Assembly (NCBI RefSeq): GCF_030718205.1
Contig: NZ_JAUZQF010000005.1
Coordinates: forward strand, 372,001 to 436,000
DNA length: 64,000 bases
Direction of reading: 5' to 3'
Origin: Nonomuraea turcica
GTDB lineage: Bacteria > Actinomycetota > Actinomycetes > Streptosporangiales > Streptosporangiaceae
A model generated the notes under the pieces. That model worked only from the letters and a program-made list of their open reading frames with translations. It did no database searches and was not told where the DNA came from. Numbering within the stretch: position 1 is the stretch's first letter; every line of letters starts with the position of its first letter. Both the position numbers and the translations under genes were made by a program. Below, piece by piece: positions 1-9,538 of this stretch.

Positions 1-90
1 GGTGCCTTTCGACCTGCAGGCCTCCCCAAGAGGGACATTACGGAACGGGTGGACATAGATCTCAACTCTGCAACATTACTGTCAGGCAAT

Positions 91-119
91 TTGTCCGAAA
101 CATTAGTCAATGATTCTAT
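91..119 (+). promoter_or_regulatory. possible promoter of the peptide ABC operon
   Basis: In the AT-richer first 169 bases, TTGTCC (91-96) and TTCTAT (114-119) are separated by 17 bp, about 50 bp before the first gene. The -10 match is weak, so this is only a candidate. Nothing else is recognisable in 1-169 apart from the AAGGAG ribosome binding site before the GTG start. Confidence 0.25.
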
Positions 120-169
120 TCCGCACTAACTAGCGGCGTTGACCCTGGTTCGGACAAAGGAGAGCTGTC

Positions 170-1900
170 GTGTCCCACAGGCGGAGACTTGGGAGATTCC
201 TCACGGCGGTGGCAGGAGGCGCGCTTCTGCTGTCGGCTTGCGGGCAGACCGGCGACGGGGCGAGCAAGCCCTCGGCCTCGGCCTCGGACCCCGCGGCGCA
301 GACCATCACCTATGCCGGTGAGCAGGAGTTCAACTCCTACAACAGCACCGCGGTGAACAACCTCGTCAACAGCACGGCCATGCAGCGGGTCCTGGCCGGC
401 TTCTGGTACTACGGCGAGAACGGCGTCGTGACCCCGGACAAGGACTTCGGCACCTACACCAAGAGCTCCGACGACCCGCTGACCGTCGACTACGAGTTCA
501 ACTCCAGTGCCGTGTGGTCCGACGGCACCCCCATCGACTGTGACGACGCCCTGCTGTTCTGGGCGGCCAAGTCGGGCAAGGTCAAGGGCTTCCAGGTCGA
601 CGGCACCAGCGGCGTCGAGCTCACCAAGACTCCGGCGTGCAAGGCAGGCGACAAGAAGTTCACCTTCGAGTACTCCGCGCCGTTCGCCGACTGGGACAGC
701 AACGGCCCCGGCGCCGCGGACCTGCTGCCCGCCCATGTGGCCTACAAGGCGGCGGGCATGAGCGAGGCGGACTTCATCGCCGCGGTGCAGGCGCAGGACG
801 CCAAGAAGCTGGAGGCGGTGATCAAGTTCTACAACGAGGGCTGGGTCATCGAGGGCGGCATCAAGGACATGTCGCTCTTCCCCGCCGCCGGCCCGTACAA
901 GATCTCCGCCATGGAGCCCGGCCAGTCGCTGACCCTCACCGCCAACGACAAGTGGTGGGGCCCCAAGCCCGTGACGCCGACCATCGTCATGCGGGTCATC
1001 TCGCAGGAGGAGCAGGCCCAGGCTCTGCAGAACCGCGAGGTCAACCTCATCGAGCCGCAGCCCAACCCCGACCTGCTCGCCCAGCTCGAAGGCATGCAGG
1101 GCGTCACCGTGAAACCCGGCGACCAGTACACCTACGAGCACCTGGACTTCAACTTCGAGGGTGCGTTCAAGGACAAGACGCTGCGCGAGGCGTTCGCCAA
1201 GTGCGTGCCCAGGCAGCTCATCGTGGACAACCTGATCAAGCCGCTCGCGCCGCAGGCACAGGTGCTGCAGGTCCGCACCAAGTTCCCGTTCGAGGCCGAG
1301 TACGCCACCGTCGCGCAGGGCAGTGGCTCGGAGACCTACGCCCAGCCCGACGTCGAGGGCGCCAAGGCGCTGCTGGAGAAGGCCGGCAAGGCCGGGATGG
1401 AAGTGAAGATCGGCCACAACCTGCCCAACCCCCGCCGCACCCAGGAAGTGCAGCTGATCGCGGACTCCTGCGGCAAGGCCGGCTTCAAGATCGTCGACGC
1501 CGGTGACGAGAAGTTCTTCGAGGCCGGCGGACCGCTGGCCACCAACACCTACGACGTCGCCCTGTTCGCGTGGAGCGGCTCGGCCGAGGTCAGCCAATGG
1601 AGCTCCACGTACACCACGGCCAAGGAGTGCAGCGAGGCCGGCAAGGAGAACAACAACGGCTGCTATTCCAACAAGGAAGTCGACGAGCTCATCAAGAAGC
1701 TCAACGGCGAGGTCGACAAGACCAAGCACCCCGCCATGGTCGCCGAGATCGAGAAGCTGCTCTGGGCGGACCTCGCCACGATCCCGCTGTTCGCCCACCC
1801 GGGTCTGCTCGCGTGGGACGAGAAGCTCCAGGGCGTCGTGCCGAACCCGGCGCAGTCGTCGGTGACCTGGAACATGGACAAGTGGACACTGGCGCCCTAG
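170..1900 (+). CDS. ABC transporter substrate-binding lipoprotein, family 5 (peptide/opine type)
   Basis: Extracytoplasmic solute receptor for an oligopeptide-type ABC importer. The 576-residue protein starts with a lipoprotein signal (RRR, hydrophobic stretch, lipobox LSAC with Cys24), so it should be anchored on the outer face of the membrane. The rest has the length and texture of SBP family 5 (DppA/OppA), including a Trp/Tyr-rich N-terminal lobe and an ASN/PQP-type ligand region. The GTG start follows AAGGAG by 8 bases. It is the first gene of a five-gene operon with two permeases and two ATPases directly downstream. The substrate could be peptides, but family 5 proteins also bind opines, nickel chelates or oligosaccharides, so specificity is unknown. 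Confidence 0.9.
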   Translation: MSHRRRLGRFLTAVAGGALLLSACGQTGDGASKPSASASDPAAQTITYAGEQEFNSYNSTAVNNLVNSTAMQRVLAGFWYYGENGVVTPDKDFGTYTKSSDDPLTVDYEFNSSAVWSDGTPIDCDDALLFWAAKSGKVKGFQVDGTSGVELTKTPACKAGDKKFTFEYSAPFADWDSNGPGAADLLPAHVAYKAAGMSEADFIAAVQAQDAKKLEAVIKFYNEGWVIEGGIKDMSLFPAAGPYKISAMEPGQSLTLTANDKWWGPKPVTPTIVMRVISQEEQAQALQNREVNLIEPQPNPDLLAQLEGMQGVTVKPGDQYTYEHLDFNFEGAFKDKTLREAFAKCVPRQLIVDNLIKPLAPQAQVLQVRTKFPFEAEYATVAQGSGSETYAQPDVEGAKALLEKAGKAGMEVKIGHNLPNPRRTQEVQLIADSCGKAGFKIVDAGDEKFFEAGGPLATNTYDVALFAWSGSAEVSQWSSTYTTAKECSEAGKENNNGCYSNKEVDELIKKLNGEVDKTKHPAMVAEIEKLLWADLATIPLFAHPGLLAWDEKLQGVVPNPAQSSVTWNMDKWTLAP

Positions 1901-1999
1901 CCGTCCGATCATCCTGAACCAGCCGCGCGTGGGCAGGGCACCCGCAGGTCCCCGGCCCACGCGCCGGCACATCGTCGCCATGAACCAAGGGGGTAGCGA

Positions 2000-3508
2000 G
2001 TGATCGCCTTCATCTCCCGAAGACTGATCACCTCCTTCTTCGTCCTCCTGGCCGCCACCATGGTCATCTACGGGCTGACGGCGCTCGCCGGCGACCCGCT
2101 GGAGGACCTGAGGGAGCTTCCGGGCCCGGACCGGGAAAGGAGGATGGCCGACCGCATCGACCGGATGAACCTCGACGTCGCCCTTCCCCTGAGGTATCTG
2201 GCCTGGCTCGGCAACCTGTTCCGCGGTGACCTCGGCGTCAACCGCGACGGCCAGGACGTGGGCGTGCTGCTCGGCGCGGCCCTGTCGGCGACGCTCCAGC
2301 TCGTCGTGGCGGCCACCGTGCTCGCGGTCGTCATCGGCGTGATCGTGGGCATCGTCTCGGCGCTGCGGCAGTACAGCGCCTTCGACTACTCGGTCACCTT
2401 CGCCGCCTTCGTCTGCTTCTCGCTTCCGCTCTTCTGGGTCGCGGTGATGCTCAAGCAGTACATCGCCATCGAGTTCAACGACTGGCTCCGCGATCCCGTC
2501 ATCCCGCCTGCCGTCATCGGCTCGGCGGCCCTGGTCGGCGGCCTCGCCTGGGCGGCGCTGGCCATGGGCGACCGGCGGCTCAGGCTGGCCGCGTTCGGTG
2601 CGGGCGCCGCCGTCACGGCCGTGACGCTGGCGCTGCTCTCGGCGACCCGCTGGTTCGCCGATCCGGGCATCGGGCTGTTCGCGCTGGCCGTTCTCGCGGG
2701 AGGCACCGCGATCGGGCTGACCGTGCTGGTCTCCGGGCTGCAGTACCGCGGCCCGCTCTACGCGGCCCTGGCGGCCGCGGGAATCGGCGTGCTCCTGTCC
2801 GAGGTCCTGGATCCCGTGCTGGCCGACCCCGGCTGGGCGGGTGTCTTCGGGCTCGCGCTCGTCACCGTGGCCGTCTGCGCGGGACTCGGGTACGGCCTCG
2901 GCGGTCTGCTCCGCCGCCAGGCGATCACCGCCGCCGTGCTGACCGGGCTGATCACCGGTGGGCTGATCTTCCTTGACCGGATGTTGCGCGGCTTCGCCGC
3001 CTACAGCGAGCGGGTCCGCGGCCGTCCGATCTCCACGATCGGCTCGCGCACCCCGAACTTCACCGGCGACTTCTGGCAGACCAACCTGGACGCGGCCGGG
3101 CACCTCCTGCTGCCGACCATGGCGCTGATCCTGATCTCCCTGGCCACGTACACGCGCTATAGCCGCTCCAGCATGCTCGAGGTGATGAACCTCGACTACG
3201 TGCGCACCGCGCGGGCCAAGGGCCTGCCCGAGCGCACGGTGATCACCAAGCACGCCTTCCGCAACGGGATGATCCCGATCACCACGCTGATGGCCGTCGA
3301 CTTCGCGGGCGTGATCGGCGGCGCCATCGTGACCGAGAACGTCTTCGGCTGGCAGGGCATGGGGAGCCTGTTCCTCAAGGGGCTCCAGCAAGTGGACCCG
3401 GCCCCGGTCATGGCGTTCTTCATCGTCTCGGGGACCGCCATCGTCATCTTCAACATGCTGGCCGACATCGTCTACGCCTATCTCGACCCGCGGATCAGGC
3501 TGTCATGA
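2000..3508 (+). CDS. ABC transporter permease, DppB type, with extra membrane insertion
   Basis: Inner-membrane permease of the peptide importer. The N-terminal 150 residues and the C-terminal 150 residues match DppB/OppB permeases; the EAA loop is visible near the C-terminus (YVRTARAKGLPERTVITKHA) followed by FRNGMIP. Usual DppB proteins have about 310-340 residues; this one has 502. The excess is a hydrophobic insert of about 180 residues (roughly residues 165-345) with about five or six extra predicted helices rich in Ala, Gly, Leu and Val. The reading frame is open throughout, so this is an insertion and not a frameshift. GTG start with GGGGG six bases upstream. The permease partner begins 13 bases after its stop. 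Confidence 0.9.
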   Translation: MIAFISRRLITSFFVLLAATMVIYGLTALAGDPLEDLRELPGPDRERRMADRIDRMNLDVALPLRYLAWLGNLFRGDLGVNRDGQDVGVLLGAALSATLQLVVAATVLAVVIGVIVGIVSALRQYSAFDYSVTFAAFVCFSLPLFWVAVMLKQYIAIEFNDWLRDPVIPPAVIGSAALVGGLAWAALAMGDRRLRLAAFGAGAAVTAVTLALLSATRWFADPGIGLFALAVLAGGTAIGLTVLVSGLQYRGPLYAALAAAGIGVLLSEVLDPVLADPGWAGVFGLALVTVAVCAGLGYGLGGLLRRQAITAAVLTGLITGGLIFLDRMLRGFAAYSERVRGRPISTIGSRTPNFTGDFWQTNLDAAGHLLLPTMALILISLATYTRYSRSSMLEVMNLDYVRTARAKGLPERTVITKHAFRNGMIPITTLMAVDFAGVIGGAIVTENVFGWQGMGSLFLKGLQQVDPAPVMAFFIVSGTAIVIFNMLADIVYAYLDPRIRLS

Positions 3509-3521
3509 GGGAGAACCACCT

Positions 3522-4490
3522 ATGACGATCAGCGCCCAGGCTCCAGGGGCCGCGCAGGGCATGACCGTCGTCGCCCGCACCCAGAGCCAGATGGTCCGCC
3601 GCCGGTTCTTCCGGCACCGCGCCGCGCTCGCCGGCATGGTCGTCTTCGGCGGCGTCGTCCTGCTGGCGTTCACCTCCATCGGGTTCGGGCCCGTGCCCGG
3701 CTGGTGGGACAAGACGTATCTCGCCACCGGATCACTGGTCAACCAGGGCAGGCCGACGCTCAGCGTGGTCCCCGCGTTCCTCGGCGGTCAGGGGATCCAC
3801 CTCGGCGAGCATCCGTTCGGCCAGGACAACATCGGCATCGACTACTTCGCGCTGACCATGCGCGGCACCCAGCAGTCGATCATCGTCGCGTTCATCGTCG
3901 GCTTCGTCGCCACCACGGTCGGGACGATCGCAGGCGCCTTCGCCGGATACTTCAGGAAAATTACGGAATCGATCATCATGCGGCTGACCGATGTGATGAT
4001 CACCATTCCGATCCTCATCATCGCGGCCATCGTCGGACGGGCGTTCGGCGACTCGGGCATCGTGATCCTGGCCATCTGCATCGGCCTGGTGACCTGGCCC
4101 ACGCTGGGCCGGCTGATCCGGGGCGAGTTCCTGTCGCTGCGCGAGAAGGAGTTCGTGGAGGCGGCACGGGCGGTGGGGACCTCCGCCGGCCGGATCATCT
4201 TCCGGCACATCCTGCCGAACACCGTCGGCGTCATCATCGTCAGCGCCACCCTGGCCGTGGCCAACGCGGTGCTCCTGGAATCGGCGCTGTCGTTCCTCGG
4301 CGTCGGCGTGCAGCCGCCCGACGTCTCCCTCGGCCAGCTCATCGACACCTATCGCAGCGCGATGACCACCCGCCCGTGGCTGTTCTGGTGGCCGGGCGTC
4401 TTCATCATCGCGATCGCCCTGTCCATCAACTTCATCGGCGACGGCCTGCGTGACGCCTTCGACCCTCGACAGACCCGGGTGCGTGCCTGA
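3522..4490 (+). CDS. ABC transporter permease, DppC type
   Basis: Second membrane subunit of the peptide-type importer, 322 residues, normal for DppC/OppC. An N-terminal cytoplasmic segment with basic residues precedes the first helix (residues 30-55), then a periplasmic loop, then the transport domain with the EAA motif (FVEAARAVGTSAGRIIFRHI) that docks onto the ATPases. The stop TGA shares one base with the ATG of the next gene (TGATG), indicating translational coupling. Confidence 0.92.
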   Translation: MTISAQAPGAAQGMTVVARTQSQMVRRRFFRHRAALAGMVVFGGVVLLAFTSIGFGPVPGWWDKTYLATGSLVNQGRPTLSVVPAFLGGQGIHLGEHPFGQDNIGIDYFALTMRGTQQSIIVAFIVGFVATTVGTIAGAFAGYFRKITESIIMRLTDVMITIPILIIAAIVGRAFGDSGIVILAICIGLVTWPTLGRLIRGEFLSLREKEFVEAARAVGTSAGRIIFRHILPNTVGVIIVSATLAVANAVLLESALSFLGVGVQPPDVSLGQLIDTYRSAMTTRPWLFWWPGVFIIAIALSINFIGDGLRDAFDPRQTRVRA

Positions 4491-5524
4491 TGACCAGTCC
4501 CGCCAGTGAGATTCTTCGCGTGGAGGACCTGACCGTCGAGTTCCCGACAGACGACGGCGTCGTCCACGCCGTCCGGGGCGTCTCCTACACGCTGCACGAG
4601 CGGGAGGTGCTCGGCATCGTCGGCGAATCCGGCTCGGGCAAGTCGGTCTCCTCCCTGGCCGTGATGGGGCTGCTCCCGCGCGGCGCCCGCGTGCGGGGCC
4701 GGATCCTGTACCGCGGCGAGGACGTGCTGAAGCTGCCCGGCCGCAGGCGGCGGGCGCTGCGCGGCGGGAAGCTCGCCATGATCTTCCAGGACCCCATGAC
4801 GGCGCTGAACCCCGTGCACACGATCGGCGACCAGCTCGCCGAGGCGGTGCTCGCGCACGGCCTCGTGCCGAGGAAACAGGCGCTCGCGCGCGCCAAGGAG
4901 ATGCTCGACCTGGTCGGCATCCCGCAGGCCGAGGCACGCCTGCGCGCCTACCCCCACGAGTTCTCCGGCGGCATGCGCCAGCGCGCGATGATCGCTATGG
5001 CGGTCATCAACAACCCGGACGTCATCATCGCCGACGAGCCGACCACGGCCCTCGACGTCACCGTCCAGGCGCAGATCCTGGAGAAGCTCCTGGCCGTCAA
5101 GGACGCCGTCAACGCCGCGATCGTGCTGATCACGCACGACCTCGGCGTGGTCGCGGGCATCGCGCATCGGGTGCTGGTCATGTACGCCGGCAAGCCGGTC
5201 GAGATCGGCGACACCGACACGATCTTCTACAAGCCGCGCATGCCGTACACGGCGGGGCTGCTCGGCTCGATGCCGTCGCTGGAGACGTCGGGCGGGCGGC
5301 TGCGCCCGATCGGCGGGGCCCCGCCGTCCTTGATCAACCTGCCGGCGGGCTGCCCGTTCTCGCCCCGCTGCCCGCTGGCCGACGGCACCTGCCGCAGCGA
5401 GGAGCCCACCCTGATGGAAGCCGGCGAAGGCGGGCACTACGCCGCCTGCCACCACTGGCGCGACGTGGCCGCGGCGGCGGACCCCACCGCGCTGTTCCGC
5501 AACGGGAGCGAGGCCGTCCGATGA
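4490..5524 (+). CDS. ABC transporter ATP-binding protein, DppD type
   Basis: Cytoplasmic ATPase that drives the importer. Walker A GESGSGKS lies near residues 45-52, the signature FSGGMRQR and Walker B ([12 protein letters not shown]) follow, then the switch histidine in LITHDLG. The C-terminal oligopeptide-family extension contains the cysteine-rich [14 protein letters not shown] segment typical of OppD/DppD proteins. It overlaps the permease stop by one base and the next ATPase gene by an ATGA. Confidence 0.93.
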   Translation: MTSPASEILRVEDLTVEFPTDDGVVHAVRGVSYTLHEREVLGIVGESGSGKSVSSLAVMGLLPRGARVRGRILYRGEDVLKLPGRRRRALRGGKLAMIFQDPMTALNPVHTIGDQLAEAVLAHGLVPRKQALARAKEMLDLVGIPQAEARLRAYPHEFSGGMRQRAMIAMAVINNPDVIIADEPTTALDVTVQAQILEKLLAVKDAVNAAIVLITHDLGVVAGIAHRVLVMYAGKPVEIGDTDTIFYKPRMPYTAGLLGSMPSLETSGGRLRPIGGAPPSLINLPAGCPFSPRCPLADGTCRSEEPTLMEAGEGGHYAACHHWRDVAAAADPTALFRNGSEAVR

Positions 5525-6510
5525 CCCACCTGCTCGAGGTCAACGACCTGGTGATGAGCTTCCCCGTACGCGGCGGCGGTCTCCTGCGCAAAGTGGGCGG
5601 CCACATCCAGGCGGTCAGCGGCGTCTGCCTGCATGTCGACCAGGGCGAGACCCTCGGCGTCGTCGGCGAGTCGGGATGCGGCAAGTCGACGACGGGCCGG
5701 GCCATCCTCCAGCTCCACAAGCCCACGTCCGGCTCGGTGCTCTTCGAAGGCGAAGAGCTGACGACGATGCCGCCCAAACGGCTGCGAGCGGTGCGGCGGG
5801 ACATCCAGATCGTCTTCCAGGATCCCTACGCCTCGCTCAACCCGAAGCTGCCGGTCAACGACATCATCGCGGAGCCGCTGAAGGTCCACGGCCGCTGGCA
5901 GGACGGCGGCCCCGCCCGGGTGGCCGAACTGCTCGAACGGGTCGGCCTCAACCCCGAGCACGGTAACAGGTATCCGCACGAGTTCTCCGGCGGGCAGCGC
6001 CAGCGCGTCGGGATCGCCCGCGCGCTGGCGCTGGAGCCCAAGCTCCTCGTGCTCGACGAGCCGGTGTCGGCGCTGGACGTGTCGGTGCAGGCCGGAGTGG
6101 TCAACCTGCTGGAGGATCTGCAGGACGCGTTCGGGCTGGCGTACATCTTCATCGCGCACGACCTGTCGGTGGTCAGGCACATCTCCGACCGGGTCGCGGT
6201 GATGTACCTCGGCAAGATCGTCGAGACCGGCTCGCGTGACGACGTCTACGACCGTCCCGCCCACCCTTACACCCAGGCGCTGCTGTCGGCCGCGCCGATG
6301 GCCAATCCGCGCGAGGAGCGCCGCAGGCAGCGGATCATCCTCACCGGTGAGGTGCCGAGCCCGCTGGATCCGCCGAGCGGATGCAGGTTCCGCTCGCGGT
6401 GCTGGAAGGCCCAGGACATCTGCGCCGTCGAGGAGCCCGCCCTGACCGACCGCGGCATCGGCCACCCCACCGCCTGCCACTTCGCGGAGGTCAACACCAA
6501 AGTGGTGTGA
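5521..6510 (+). CDS. ABC transporter ATP-binding protein, DppF type
   Basis: Second ATPase of the importer, 329 residues. Walker [10 protein letters not shown], signature [10 protein letters not shown], Walker [13 protein letters not shown] and the IAHDLS switch region are intact, and the C-terminal oligopeptide extension has the [12 protein letters not shown] cysteine pair. Start ATGA overlaps the DppD stop. Last gene of the operon; the strong hairpin 50 bases downstream is probably its terminator. Confidence 0.93.
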   Translation: MTHLLEVNDLVMSFPVRGGGLLRKVGGHIQAVSGVCLHVDQGETLGVVGESGCGKSTTGRAILQLHKPTSGSVLFEGEELTTMPPKRLRAVRRDIQIVFQDPYASLNPKLPVNDIIAEPLKVHGRWQDGGPARVAELLERVGLNPEHGNRYPHEFSGGQRQRVGIARALALEPKLLVLDEPVSALDVSVQAGVVNLLEDLQDAFGLAYIFIAHDLSVVRHISDRVAVMYLGKIVETGSRDDVYDRPAHPYTQALLSAAPMANPREERRRQRIILTGEVPSPLDPPSGCRFRSRCWKAQDICAVEEPALTDRGIGHPTACHFAEVNTKVV

Positions 6511-6560
6511 CGTCCTCACCCCGCGCCGCCCGAACCTGTAGGCGGCGCCGCCCGTTCTGG

Positions 6561-6595
6561 GGGCCGGCGATCCGGTTGTTCCGGGTCGCCGGCCC
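6561..6595. terminator. bidirectional hairpin between convergent genes
   Basis: Inverted repeat: 15-base arms (GGGCCGGCGATCCGG at 6561-6575 and CCGGGTCGCCGGCCC at 6581-6595) around a TTGTT loop, fully paired apart from one G-U. It lies between the ABC operon stop (6510) and the stop of the convergent carboxypeptidase (6608), so it can end transcription from both sides. There is no T-tract, as is common in high-GC actinomycetes. Confidence 0.75.
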
Positions 6596-6607
6596 GCGCG
6601 AGTGGTG

Positions 6608-9178
6608 TCAGGGGGTGGTGACGGTTGCGCCGGTGACCGCGGCCGACCAGTACAGCGCCCTCGCCACCTGCGGGAACAACCCCTTCGGGTGGTTGCGGAA
6701 CATCGGCTCGGTGCCGAACAGCACCACGGCCGCGCCCCGCTCGTCCCGGCCGCTGACCACGGCCGCCTGTCCCCTGGCCGCGTCCGGGCCGCCGGTGCCG
6801 TCCGCCGCGTTCGGTCGCCAGTGGCCGGACACGAGCGGGCCGTCGGTGGCGTACGACTGCTCGACGGTGACCTCGGCGCCGAGGGCGGTGAACCAGCGAG
6901 GCGAGTACACGAACGAGTGCTCCGGCGACCCGCCGCCGACGGGGCCGGCCGGCGAGGTCACGCGGACCACGCCGTTGGCATCGCCGCGGCCGGCGACCGC
7001 GGTCGCTGTGAGCAGCCCCGCCGCGGCGTTGAACGCCGCCCCCGTGCCGCCCCGGGTGATCACGCCGCCGGTGGCGAGGAAGGCGTCGAGCGCCGTCCGG
7101 GCCGCGGGGTTGAGCACCGCGTAGCTGAGCCCGCTGGAGACGTACAGGACGTCGGCGCCGCTCCAGTCGAAGCCCGCGTTGAGCACGGCGGTGGAGACCG
7201 GGGTGACGGTGAAGCCCATCTCGCGCAAGGTGAACAGCTCGTCCGCGGAGGCCGCCGCGGCGATGCGCACCGGCGCCAGCGGCGTGCCCGTGGCCGGGCC
7301 CGCCGGGGTGAAGGCCACGCCGTAGCGGTCGGACACGGTCGCGGCGGCCTGGCGGGCGGCGGCCGGCACGATCGCGCGGCCGTCGTTCGTCCAGGTCACG
7401 GCCACGCCCTGGGTGAGCAGGTCGTTGAGCGCCTGAACCTCCTTGGCGTCGGTCACCTTCAGCGCCAGCGGCCCGGGGGTACGCGGGACGGATCCGGTGG
7501 GCGCGGCGGCCTTGACCGGTTCGGATGAGACATGCAGCGGTCCCGAGGGAACGCTGTCCACGGTGGCGCCCCAGAGCAGACCATGGCTCCAGCCGGAGAT
7601 GTCGTACATGGCATCGACGCGTGGGGAGATGTCCTCCCCCGGCTCCAGCATCACGTTGGCCAGCCCGCGCTTGGGCTGGCGCATGTCCACGACGTAGGAC
7701 CCGGCCGGGTACGTCCTGCCGTTCAGGCGGAACGGGCGTGTGGCCCGCTCGACCCGCACGTCGTTCGCGATCAGGTGGTCGACCAGGCGGGCGGCCGCGG
7801 TGGCCGAGCGCTGCCCGGTGATGACGTACGCGCGGGGGAAGGTGGTGTTGTAGACGTCCTCGGGGCCGAAGCCGGGCACGATGCCGAGCGGCACGACCTT
7901 GGACGGCTCGCCGGCCGCGCCCCGCCGGAAGACCTCGATCTGGTCGGCGATCAGCGCGTCGTGCTTGGACTGCACGAACCCGTAGGTGGCCCGGATCGCG
8001 GCGGCGGCCACGTCGGTGTTGATCGCGGAGCGGCGGCGCAGCTCCTCGACGGGCAGGTTGTAGTCGGCGTTGTTGACCCGGAGCGGGATCTCGACGGTGT
8101 GCGCGGCAACCGTGCCGTGGAAGGGCGCGTACTGCGGGGTGAAGATCGGCGGCCAGTCGTCCCAGCCCTCGGCGGAGTCGCGGAACGGGATCTGCGCCGG
8201 CTCCACGCCGTCCTTCGCCGGGGTGTAGCCGAGCCCGTTGACGGCGGCCTCCATCCCGAGCCCGTTGGCGTAGGTGTTCTTGATGAACACGTCGTACTCG
8301 TAGTTGGCGCCGTGCGGCGGCGTGGTGGGCTCGATGAGCGTGCCGTTGACGTAGCCGTGCAGGTCGATCATGGCGACCGGCTGGGTGTCGATCATCACCT
8401 GGCGCATGGCCCGGACCTCGGGCTGGGAGGCGGTGACGAAGTCGCGGTTCATGTCGAAGCCGGCGCCGTTCTGGCGAACGCCGTTGACGCGGCCGTCGGG
8501 GTTGGCGGTGATGTTGAAGTACAGCCTCGTGCGTTTCATGAGGTCGGCGACCTGGGGATCGGTGCTGGTCGCCAGCTCTTCGATGGTGCGCAGCGCGGCG
8601 TCGGTGCCCTCCCACTCGTTGCCGTGGATGTTGGCGTTGACGAAGATCGGCGCCTTGTACCTGGCGGCCAGCCTGCGGTCACGGGCGGCGCCGGCCGGGT
8701 CGTTCTCGATGCGGTCGCGAATGACGCTCTGCTCGGCGGCCTGGCCGCGGCTCTCCGGGGCGGTGAGGGTGACGAGGTAGAGGTCGCGGCCCTGGTGGGT
8801 GCGGCCGATGATCTCCGCGCTGACGCGGTCGCTGCGCCGCTGCAGGTCGTTCAGCTTGGGAGCGATGCCGTGGTACGGCACCAGGCCCAGTTTGATGGAG
8901 GCGTCGGCGGGGTTCTCCACGGGGATCGGGAGCTGGGTCTGCCTGGGGTATCCGCGGTCCCGGGACAGCCCGTACGGCTCGGCCTCCGGGGCGAGGCGGA
9001 GCTTCTGGGCCTGCTGTCCCTCCACGACGCCCGCGGCCACCTCGTTCCGCTCGGGGCCGTTGCCGAAGTCGCGTACGGCGGGGTGGGGCGGCTCGGCCGG
9101 CTCGGCTGTCGCCGACCCTGGCGGGACGAGGAGCGCCGCCGAGACGGCGATGCCCAGGATGGCTGGATATAAGCGCAC
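6608..9178 (-). CDS. secreted M14-family zinc carboxypeptidase
   Basis: Exported metallopeptidase of the M14 (carboxypeptidase A-like) family, about 856 residues. The N-terminus has a short signal peptide ending near ATAEP. Metal and catalytic residues are all visible: HGNEWEG (His185, Glu188), NPDGR and MNRD (substrate-carboxylate arginines), DLHG (His274) and VEIPLR (Glu363, general base). The catalytic domain occupies roughly residues 100-480; the C-terminal 350 residues form additional domains with a glutaminase-like alpha/beta texture (LYVSSGLSYAVLN and GGVITRGGTG). I chose the GTG at 9178, which follows GGAGG by 5 bases, over a GTG four codons upstream that has no binding site. The protein probably degrades external peptides beside the peptide importer, though the two operons are convergent. 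Confidence 0.88.
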   Translation of the reverse strand: MRLYPAILGIAVSAALLVPPGSATAEPAEPPHPAVRDFGNGPERNEVAAGVVEGQQAQKLRLAPEAEPYGLSRDRGYPRQTQLPIPVENPADASIKLGLVPYHGIAPKLNDLQRRSDRVSAEIIGRTHQGRDLYLVTLTAPESRGQAAEQSVIRDRIENDPAGAARDRRLAARYKAPIFVNANIHGNEWEGTDAALRTIEELATSTDPQVADLMKRTRLYFNITANPDGRVNGVRQNGAGFDMNRDFVTASQPEVRAMRQVMIDTQPVAMIDLHGYVNGTLIEPTTPPHGANYEYDVFIKNTYANGLGMEAAVNGLGYTPAKDGVEPAQIPFRDSAEGWDDWPPIFTPQYAPFHGTVAAHTVEIPLRVNNADYNLPVEELRRRSAINTDVAAAAIRATYGFVQSKHDALIADQIEVFRRGAAGEPSKVVPLGIVPGFGPEDVYNTTFPRAYVITGQRSATAAARLVDHLIANDVRVERATRPFRLNGRTYPAGSYVVDMRQPKRGLANVMLEPGEDISPRVDAMYDISGWSHGLLWGATVDSVPSGPLHVSSEPVKAAAPTGSVPRTPGPLALKVTDAKEVQALNDLLTQGVAVTWTNDGRAIVPAAARQAAATVSDRYGVAFTPAGPATGTPLAPVRIAAAASADELFTLREMGFTVTPVSTAVLNAGFDWSGADVLYVSSGLSYAVLNPAARTALDAFLATGGVITRGGTGAAFNAAAGLLTATAVAGRGDANGVVRVTSPAGPVGGGSPEHSFVYSPRWFTALGAEVTVEQSYATDGPLVSGHWRPNAADGTGGPDAARGQAAVVSGRDERGAAVVLFGTEPMFRNHPKGLFPQVARALYWSAAVTGATVTTP

Positions 9179-9428
9179 AAAGTCCTCCACGAATCAGAAG
9201 TGCGGTCTCGTTCGTACGTTTTAGCGACGAAACCACACAAGACGCCGTGATCAGAGCGACGCGCAATCCATGTCATTCTGTGTCGCCGGAGATCCAGGGA
9301 TCGCCCGCCTGCCCCGCCCAGCGAGCATCCCACGGGCGCACGTGCTCGTCGACGATCTCGGCCGGGGCGCGCCGGAGCCGGGGCACGGCGGCCGGGGCGC
9401 GATCGGGAATTCAATTCACTGCAACTCG

Positions 9429-9452
9429 TGCATTCATTTCGCGAAAAATGCA
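9429..9452. promoter_or_regulatory. 24-bp imperfect palindrome upstream of the PL11 promoter
   Basis: TGCATT (9429-9434) and AATGCA (9447-9452) flank a perfect TTTCGCGAAA core (9437-9446). It sits just upstream of the -35 element of the lyase gene, a position suited to an activator or a second repressor. The core is unlike the TTTATCGATAAA sites of the same locus. The rest of the 360-bp gap 9179-9538 holds only the promoter and operator listed next. Confidence 0.45.
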
Positions 9453-9466
9453 GCCGAAATGCGTCC

Positions 9467-9496
9467 TTGACAAACCTCACAGACGGCCAATAGCCT
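9467..9496 (+). promoter_or_regulatory. sigma70-type promoter of the rhamnogalacturonan lyase
   Basis: TTGACA (9467-9472) is a perfect -35 box, followed after 18 bp by TAGCCT (9491-9496), which fits the actinobacterial TAnnnT -10 pattern. The predicted start of transcription is about 9503, immediately before the palindromic operator. Confidence 0.6.
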
Positions 9497-9505
9497 CCGG
9501 GAGAT

Positions 9506-9517
9506 TTTATCGATTTA
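9506..9517. promoter_or_regulatory. LacI-type operator TTTATCGATTTA
   Basis: A 12-bp near-palindrome centred on CG just downstream of the predicted transcription start of the lyase. Closely related sites occur at 16088-16099, 16106-16117 and 17097-17108, all at promoters of the same pectin locus, which supports a shared repressor, probably the LacI protein at 11922-12935. Confidence 0.6.
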
Positions 9518-9538
9518 ATGCGCCAGGAGCCCTGTGCC

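Noticed and set aside
116..3391. 1091-codon open frame on the minus strand across the first ABC genes
   Set aside because: Low-complexity Arg/Gly/His/Glu-rich translation without any family motif; it mirrors the real genes on the other strand, an effect of high third-position GC.
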